From the NCBI GenBank assembly GCA_036172265.1, contig JASFBA010000094.1:1-34484 (forward strand): 34,484 nucleotides of DNA, written 5' to 3'. The stretch is from JASFBA01 sp036172265 (GTDB lineage: Bacteria > Chloroflexota > Chloroflexia > DTKN01). A program made the translations under genes and the position numbers. The notes below the pieces were generated by a model that saw nothing but the letters and a program-made list of their open reading frames with translations, had not been told where the DNA came from and did not search any database. Below, in pieces: positions 30,542 to 34,484 of the stretch (the first letter of the stretch is position 1; every line of letters starts with the position of its first letter).

Positions 30542-31744
30542 ATGAGAGGCGCCGATGTCCGTTCCATCCAGGCGCTGGCGGACCTGCGCGCTACCTTGTT
30601 GCGCTTCGGCGCGGATACCGAAGCCGCGTTGCGCGCGATGGACGCCCAGGTGCGCCACACACTGGAGTATTTGGGCGAGCGCCAGCGGCATTGGGAAGCA
30701 AAGGTACATGCTGCCGAGGAGGAACTCAGGCGCGCCTACGCCGCTCTGAAACGCTGCCAGACGTCAGGATGGGTGGACCCCAAAACCGGCCAACGGGTGA
30801 TTCCGCCGTGCACACAGGAGCACGCATGGGTACGACGAGCTGGCCAAATCCTGGCCGAAGCCCGGGCCCGCTTGCGCGAAGTCGTCGAGTGGCGGCGGCT
30901 GGTGGAACGCACGGCGGAAGAGTATCAGCGCCAGGCCCGACGGATGGCCGCCTGGATTCAGGAGGAATTGCCCAAAGCGAGCGGATTGCTGGAGAGCAAG
31001 GTGAACACTCTCTACGCCTATACCGGCATCGGACCGGGCGGCGTCCCTTCTTTTGTGCCAGCGACCTTCGCCACTGCGCCGCCGGCGGATGCCGCTGCCG
31101 GAGCCGCCGCGCTGGGGGCGCTGCTGGCGGCCGTGGGGGTGGGTGTGGCCGGCGTCGCCGTCATCCGCTGGCTGGGCCAGGGAGTGCAGAAAGCCCTGGG
31201 CGACGTGGGCGAGGCGCTGGCGGCCGACCTGGCGCGGCAGGAGGGCCGGCTGCGCGAGGTCCCCTTTGACCAGCCCAAGCACGGCTTTGACCGCGTCTTT
31301 CTCACCCCCGACGGGCGGGTGGTCATCCTGGAGAGCAAGGTCGTAGGGGCGCACGGCCGTGCGCCCACGGGCGAATTCCATCCCGGCCAGACCCAACACG
31401 GCGAGCAGGGTTCGCCGGAGTGGATCGCGGCCACGGCGGAGAGGATGGCCGATCCATCTTCCGCTCAGTGGAGCCCGGCCAACGAGCGCATCGCCGCGCT
31501 GATCCGCGAGTTGGGGCCGGAGAACGTTCCGGTCGTGGCCGTGGTCATTGAGACGGAAACGGGCCAGGCGCACATCTACCATCGCCAGGGCAACGAGGAC
31601 TGGACGCCGCTCCGGGAAGGCATCTCCCTGGCCGAGGCGCTCTCGGCCGAGGCAAGCCCACCCGCCCCTCTGCCCGGCGGCCTGGAGCGAGAGACAAGCC
31701 CGGAGCGGGAAGTTGGCCCCGGCGGGGCAGAGAGGCTGGGCTGA
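30542..31744 (+). CDS. Putative type VII effector with a C-terminal PD-(D/E)xK nuclease-like domain
   Basis: 400 residues in three parts. Residues 1-155 are charged helices, probably coiled (TLEYLGERQRHWEAKVHAAE and following), like the N-terminal secretion regions of LXG-type effectors. Residues 180-212 are an Ala/Gly-rich hydrophobic segment (ALGALLAAVGVGVAGVAVIR). Residues 240-345 look like a restriction-endonuclease-fold toxin domain: GFDRVFLTPDGRVVILESK with D250, E264 and K266 as the D...ExK triad, then a Q289-x-S-x-x-W294 motif common in such toxins. The last 45 residues are low-complexity. AGGAGGG precedes the ATG. No clear immunity gene follows; a housekeeping DNA-processing role is an alternative. 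The architecture is read from sequence; the function is inferred. Confidence 0.65.
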   Translation: MRGADVRSIQALADLRATLLRFGADTEAALRAMDAQVRHTLEYLGERQRHWEAKVHAAEEELRRAYAALKRCQTSGWVDPKTGQRVIPPCTQEHAWVRRAGQILAEARARLREVVEWRRLVERTAEEYQRQARRMAAWIQEELPKASGLLESKVNTLYAYTGIGPGGVPSFVPATFATAPPADAAAGAAALGALLAAVGVGVAGVAVIRWLGQGVQKALGDVGEALAADLARQEGRLREVPFDQPKHGFDRVFLTPDGRVVILESKVVGAHGRAPTGEFHPGQTQHGEQGSPEWIAATAERMADPSSAQWSPANERIAALIRELGPENVPVVAVVIETETGQAHIYHRQGNEDWTPLREGISLAEALSAEASPPAPLPGGLERETSPEREVGPGGAERLG

Positions 31745-31755
31745 GACTGCAAATG

Positions 31756-31889
31756 AACCACCAAGGCACGAAGGCACTAATGCAGTAAAAAGCGCGATTT
31801 GTAACTCTGGGCGATATACCACAAAGACTCGAAGGAAAAGCGCAATTCTTTTGTCGTTTGGGTTAAATCTTTGTGTCCTTTGTGGTTTT
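31756..31889. repeat. Left repeat block of the GxxExxY cassette
   Basis: ACCACCAAGGCACGAAGGCAC near 31757 and ACCACAAAGACTCGAAGGA near 31818 face the inverted form CTTTGTGTCCTTTGTGGT at 31869-31886. Related inverted sequence lies just after the GxxExxY gene (32309-32338). These CCACCAAGACACCAAG-type repeats are often found next to GxxExxY genes in environmental bacteria (from memory). Confidence 0.75.
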
Positions 31890-31915
31890 CAGACAGGCTA
31901 AAAAGAGGTGAAAGA

Positions 31916-32308
31916 ATGCGCTATGCTCCCATTTCCGATAAAGCAGAAAGCCTGGCCAAAGCCATCGTGGATGCTGCGTATGCGGTTCACAGCACCCTTG
32001 GGCCTGGCCTGCTGGAGAATGTCTATGAAGTTTGCTTCTGTCACGAGTTGACTAAACGGGGCTTGTCCTACCGCCGACAAGTTGTGGTGCCGATTGTCTA
32101 CGATGGGATCACATTTGACGAAGGCTTGCGACTTGATGTGCTGGTGGAAGAAATGGTCATCTGCGAATTGAAGGCAGTGGAGGTCATACATCCCGTTTTT
32201 GTGGCTCAACTCTTGACCCAATTGAAATTGACCGGAAGACGACTGGGTTTTCTGATCAATTTCAATGTGCCGCTGATCAAGCAGGGCATCAAGCGAGTCA
32301 TTTTATGA
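31916..32308 (+). CDS. GxxExxY protein
   Basis: 130 residues with the naming motif in LGPGLLENVYEVCFCHEL (G-L-L-E-N-V-Y). It also has conserved LRLDVLVEEMVICELKAVE, a D...ExK pattern suggesting a PD-(D/E)xK-like fold, and a C-terminal LGFLINFNVPLIKQGIKRVI. The function of the family is not known. The gene has its own ribosome-binding site (AGGTGA, ATG at 31916) and is bordered on both sides by matching inverted repeats. It therefore looks like an insertion between the nuclease-domain gene and the next helical protein of the type VII-like cluster rather than a member of it. Confidence 0.95.
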   Translation: MRYAPISDKAESLAKAIVDAAYAVHSTLGPGLLENVYEVCFCHELTKRGLSYRRQVVVPIVYDGITFDEGLRLDVLVEEMVICELKAVEVIHPVFVAQLLTQLKLTGRRLGFLINFNVPLIKQGIKRVIL

Positions 32309-32338
32309 ATCTTTGTGCCTTGGTGTCTTGGTGGTAAA
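32309..32338. repeat. Right repeat of the GxxExxY cassette
   Basis: ATCTTTGTGCCTTGGTGTCTTGGTGGTAA-type sequence starts immediately after the GxxExxY stop. It is the reverse complement, with a few changes, of the ACCACCAAGGCACGAAG block at 31757, so the gene lies inside a roughly 580-bp inverted-repeat-bounded unit. Confidence 0.8.
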
Positions 32339-32361
32339 CAGAGAACACAACGGAGGATGAG

Positions 32362-32577
32362 ATGGGAAACCCGCATCAACTGGTGGAAGACCTGCGGACG
32401 GCCTTCCAGATGCTGAACCAGCGCTGGGAAGAAACGCGTTCGGTGTGGAACGACGTGGTGCGCCGGCATTTTGAGCGCACCTATTGGGAGCCGCTGGAGC
32501 GCCAAGCGCGCGCCACTCACGAAGAGGCCGCCCGCTTGGCCGATGTGCTGGCCAAGGCGACGCGCCACGCGCCGTGA
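32362..32577 (+). CDS. Small helical WXG100-like protein
   Basis: 71 residues, all predicted helix: VEDLRTAFQMLNQRWEETRS, then VWNDVVRRHFERTYWEPLER. The W-N-D followed by F-E-x-x-Y at the start of the second helix is the pattern of WXG100-related partners, so it may be a second Esx-like subunit or a chaperone for the nuclease-domain protein. It could also be the missing immunity protein, though nothing specific supports that. The ATG at 32362 has CGGAGGA five bases upstream. It lies between two repeat blocks. Confidence 0.65.
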   Translation: MGNPHQLVEDLRTAFQMLNQRWEETRSVWNDVVRRHFERTYWEPLERQARATHEEAARLADVLAKATRHAP

Positions 32578-32583
32578 CAGAGG

Positions 32584-32667
32584 ATTTTCACCACCAAGAC
32601 ACCAAGCCACAAAGGATACGAAACGACATCTCTTGTCCTTCGAGCCTTTGTGTCTTGGTGGTAAAGA
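32584..32667. repeat. Gene-less inverted repeat of the GxxExxY-associated type
   Basis: TCACCACCAAGACACCAAG at 32588 faces CCTTTGTGTCTTGGTGGTAA at 32646, forming a long imperfect hairpin of the same repeat family as the cassette at 31756-32338. It has no gene between its arms. Confidence 0.8.
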
Positions 32668-32711
32668 GAATTGCTCCGCCCCTTGGAACGAGTAGAATGA
32701 GGAGGTATCCC

Positions 32712-34484
32712 ATGTCCGAACCCATTTTGATCCAACAACAGCGCGCCATCCTGCGCACTTACTATCAGGCTATTACTCAATTAGCCCAGGCCGGAACAGA
32801 GGCTCAAAACTTGTTAGTGCAAGCACGCGATGCTTTCGAGCAAGTAAAAAACTTGCTTGTATCAGCAGGTGAGCAAGCACCTCTGCAAACCTTCCCTATT
32901 GCTCCTCCTTTAGGAGACGATGCTCGTTCTCAATTTGCTCAGTCGGTTGAGAGGGTGTTGAAACTTGCAAATGTAGTGAAAATGACCTTAGATTCTCTTC
33001 CCTCTAAATGGAACGTAGTCGCAACCTGGCAGGCGCATAAGAAACCATTATTCGGTGGTGTCGGTATCTCGTTAGCTTTTAGTCCAGATGGCAAATATCT
33101 CTACTCTAGCGGCTCAGACATGCTGCGAGTATGGGATGTTCAGACTCGGAAAGAGATCCGCAATCATCCTGTTAAAGCTTCGCAATTGGCGATTACGTCG
33201 GATGGGAAAATTCTTGTCGCTAAATTCGATGAAGAGATTTGGACGGTAGACCATCGAATTTCGGTATATAACATTCCAGAATTCAGTCTTTTGAGGACCA
33301 TTAGAAATAAGTTCGCAAATATAAATTGGAGGATTGCCCCCCTTAGCCGGCCTGTGGACCATATTATTGCAGGAACAAGTTGTGTTAGGGGTCGGGAGGA
33401 TGGGAAATGTGTTAGCAGTGGGCTATTCTTTTGGAATCTGGATAGTGGTGGAGAGGACTGGTATGAGATCAAAGGGATAACTTACCTATCACCAGTGGCC
33501 TTAGCCAAGCATCCAAGCGGCAAACTATTGGCCGCCACTTGGGGAGATGGATACATAAAAGTCCTGGTTGGTGGACAGATTGTTACTACTTTTCACAGCG
33601 AGCCATTGATTAGCTGCGATATCTCCCCAGATGGGAGATTGTTGGTATCGGGAGGAGCAGACCGCACCGTGCGGTTATGGGACCTGGAGAAAGCTGTTGA
33701 ATTGTGGAGACATTCTTTTGACAAGCAGATAAAGAGCGTCACTTTTTCACCGAATGGAAGGCTAATCTCTGCAGCAATTGAGAGTGGAATGGTGAAATTG
33801 TGGGATGCTCAAAGCGGAAAGGAACTGGCGACCATTGATGTCTCATCACTTGGTAAACCTGAGGATCTGGCCTTTGCACCCAATGGGCGACTATTAGCTG
33901 TAAGTGGAAAAGAGCAAATCTTACTTATCAAGGGTGAATGGCCCGATCTTGCATCCAATAGCAGCGATCTTGCCCAAACGATGGCAGAAGTCGAGCATTT
34001 GTACGAACGTCTACTCGGGGAGATTTCAACTAAGCATCGCCAACTCGCCGAGACCGAAATCTTGGGGCGCTTGAAAAGCTGGCTTTCTGATTTCGAAGTG
34101 GCGATTAAGCCTTCAGCGGCAAACTGGGATCACAAAATCTGGGAGACATGGACACCATCTTCAGAGATCTCCTTAATTCCATTCCACATCGGTCTCCTTC
34201 AAGTGCCCTTCCAAGCAGATCAACCGCTTTCGCTTCCAGCCATGCTTTCTTTCCCGAGTGGCAAGTCTTTGATCTTCATAACCCCAAGAGAGGTACAAGT
34301 CGCTGCTGCCCAGATAATCCAATCCCTCCTCTTCCGCCTCCTCGCCACCCTCCCGCCCGGCAAACTGCGCTTCACCTTCATTGACCCCGTTGGCCTCGGG
34401 CAGAACGTCGCCCCCTTTATGGCCCTGGCCGATTACGACGAGCAACTGGTCACCGCCCGCGCCTGGAGCGACCCGCGCCACATT
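32712..34484 (+). CDS. WD40 protein joined to FtsK/SpoIIIE-like ATPase region (partial, cut by window end)
   Basis: The frame opens at ATG 32712, after GGAGGT, and stays open for 591 codons to the window edge. Residues 1-80 are helical. From about 117 to 410 come WD40-type blades: SLAFSPDGKYLYSSGSD...LRVWD, ISPDGRLLVSGGADRTVRLW (about 303), VTFSPNGRLISAA...VKLWD, and LAFAPNGRLLAVSG. A helical linker (410-500) leads to LLFRLLATLPPGKLRFTFID followed by PVGLGQNVAPFMALADYDEQ, a stretch typical of FtsK/SpoIIIE-like motors of type VII-like clusters outside Firmicutes (from memory). The ATPase motifs would lie beyond the edge. Codons up to about 34250 are clearly AT-richer than the rest of the window, then switch sharply to GC-rich. 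It is probably the motor of the cluster. Confidence 0.75.
   Translation, partial: MSEPILIQQQRAILRTYYQAITQLAQAGTEAQNLLVQARDAFEQVKNLLVSAGEQAPLQTFPIAPPLGDDARSQFAQSVERVLKLANVVKMTLDSLPSKWNVVATWQAHKKPLFGGVGISLAFSPDGKYLYSSGSDMLRVWDVQTRKEIRNHPVKASQLAITSDGKILVAKFDEEIWTVDHRISVYNIPEFSLLRTIRNKFANINWRIAPLSRPVDHIIAGTSCVRGREDGKCVSSGLFFWNLDSGGEDWYEIKGITYLSPVALAKHPSGKLLAATWGDGYIKVLVGGQIVTTFHSEPLISCDISPDGRLLVSGGADRTVRLWDLEKAVELWRHSFDKQIKSVTFSPNGRLISAAIESGMVKLWDAQSGKELATIDVSSLGKPEDLAFAPNGRLLAVSGKEQILLIKGEWPDLASNSSDLAQTMAEVEHLYERLLGEISTKHRQLAETEILGRLKSWLSDFEVAIKPSAANWDHKIWETWTPSSEISLIPFHIGLLQVPFQADQPLSLPAMLSFPSGKSLIFITPREVQVAAAQIIQSLLFRLLATLPPGKLRFTFIDPVGLGQNVAPFMALADYDEQLVTARAWSDPRHI

Overview
The window is GC-rich bacterial DNA with tightly packed genes. 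It probably comes from a Chloroflexota (Anaerolineae-like) genome. Support for that is indirect: a remnant of a secreted PKD-domain protein ends in the IYLPLV-type tail common in that phylum, heptad and palindromic intergenic repeats are frequent, N-acetylornithine-type carbamoyltransferases are present, and GxxExxY-linked repeats occur. No rRNA or tRNA was seen and no marker gene fixes the species.

Layout. (1) 1-1790 is an eroding edge: an array of about 90-bp tandem repeats, a broken type IIG-like restriction/methylation gene with an in-frame stop, and a PKD-protein tail. (2) 1867-16525 (minus strand) is one long signalling operon starting from a strong promoter at 16660-16688: cheW, cheW, a membrane chemoreceptor, a CheA-REC hybrid, cheY, cheB, cheR-TPR, a SpoIIE-type phosphatase, a TPR protein, an RsbW-type kinase and a STAS anti-anti-sigma protein, then dusB and a fused ABC-2 exporter. 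Most junctions overlap or are separated by a few bases. This looks like a chemosensory array wired to a partner-switching module. (3) 16815-17592 (plus) holds two single-domain response regulators, divergent from the operon. (4) 17681-20932 (plus) holds two diverged carbamoyltransferases and a carbamate kinase, suggesting ATP formation from a ureido compound by phosphorolysis. (5) 21249-29648 (minus) holds queA, DUF72, a DUF3160 lipoprotein and a second signalling set: REC-roadblock, an ODP-like di-iron MBL protein, DUF4388-roadblock, an MglA-like GTPase and a pseudo-receiver histidine kinase, read from a promoter at 29824-29851. (6) 30257 to the right edge (plus) is a type VII secretion-like cluster: a WXG100 protein, a helical protein with a C-terminal PD-(D/E)xK nuclease-like domain, a GxxExxY gene in a repeat-bounded cassette, a second small helical protein, and the start of a WD40-FtsK/SpoIIIE-like motor cut by the window end.

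Most noteworthy are the type VII-like cluster, whose motor gene has an AT-rich WD40 part joined to a GC-rich FtsK-like part; the ODP-like putative oxygen sensor beside MglA/roadblock genes; and the paired carbamoyltransferases with exchanged active-site motifs. All functional statements are from motif reading by eye; no database search was possible.
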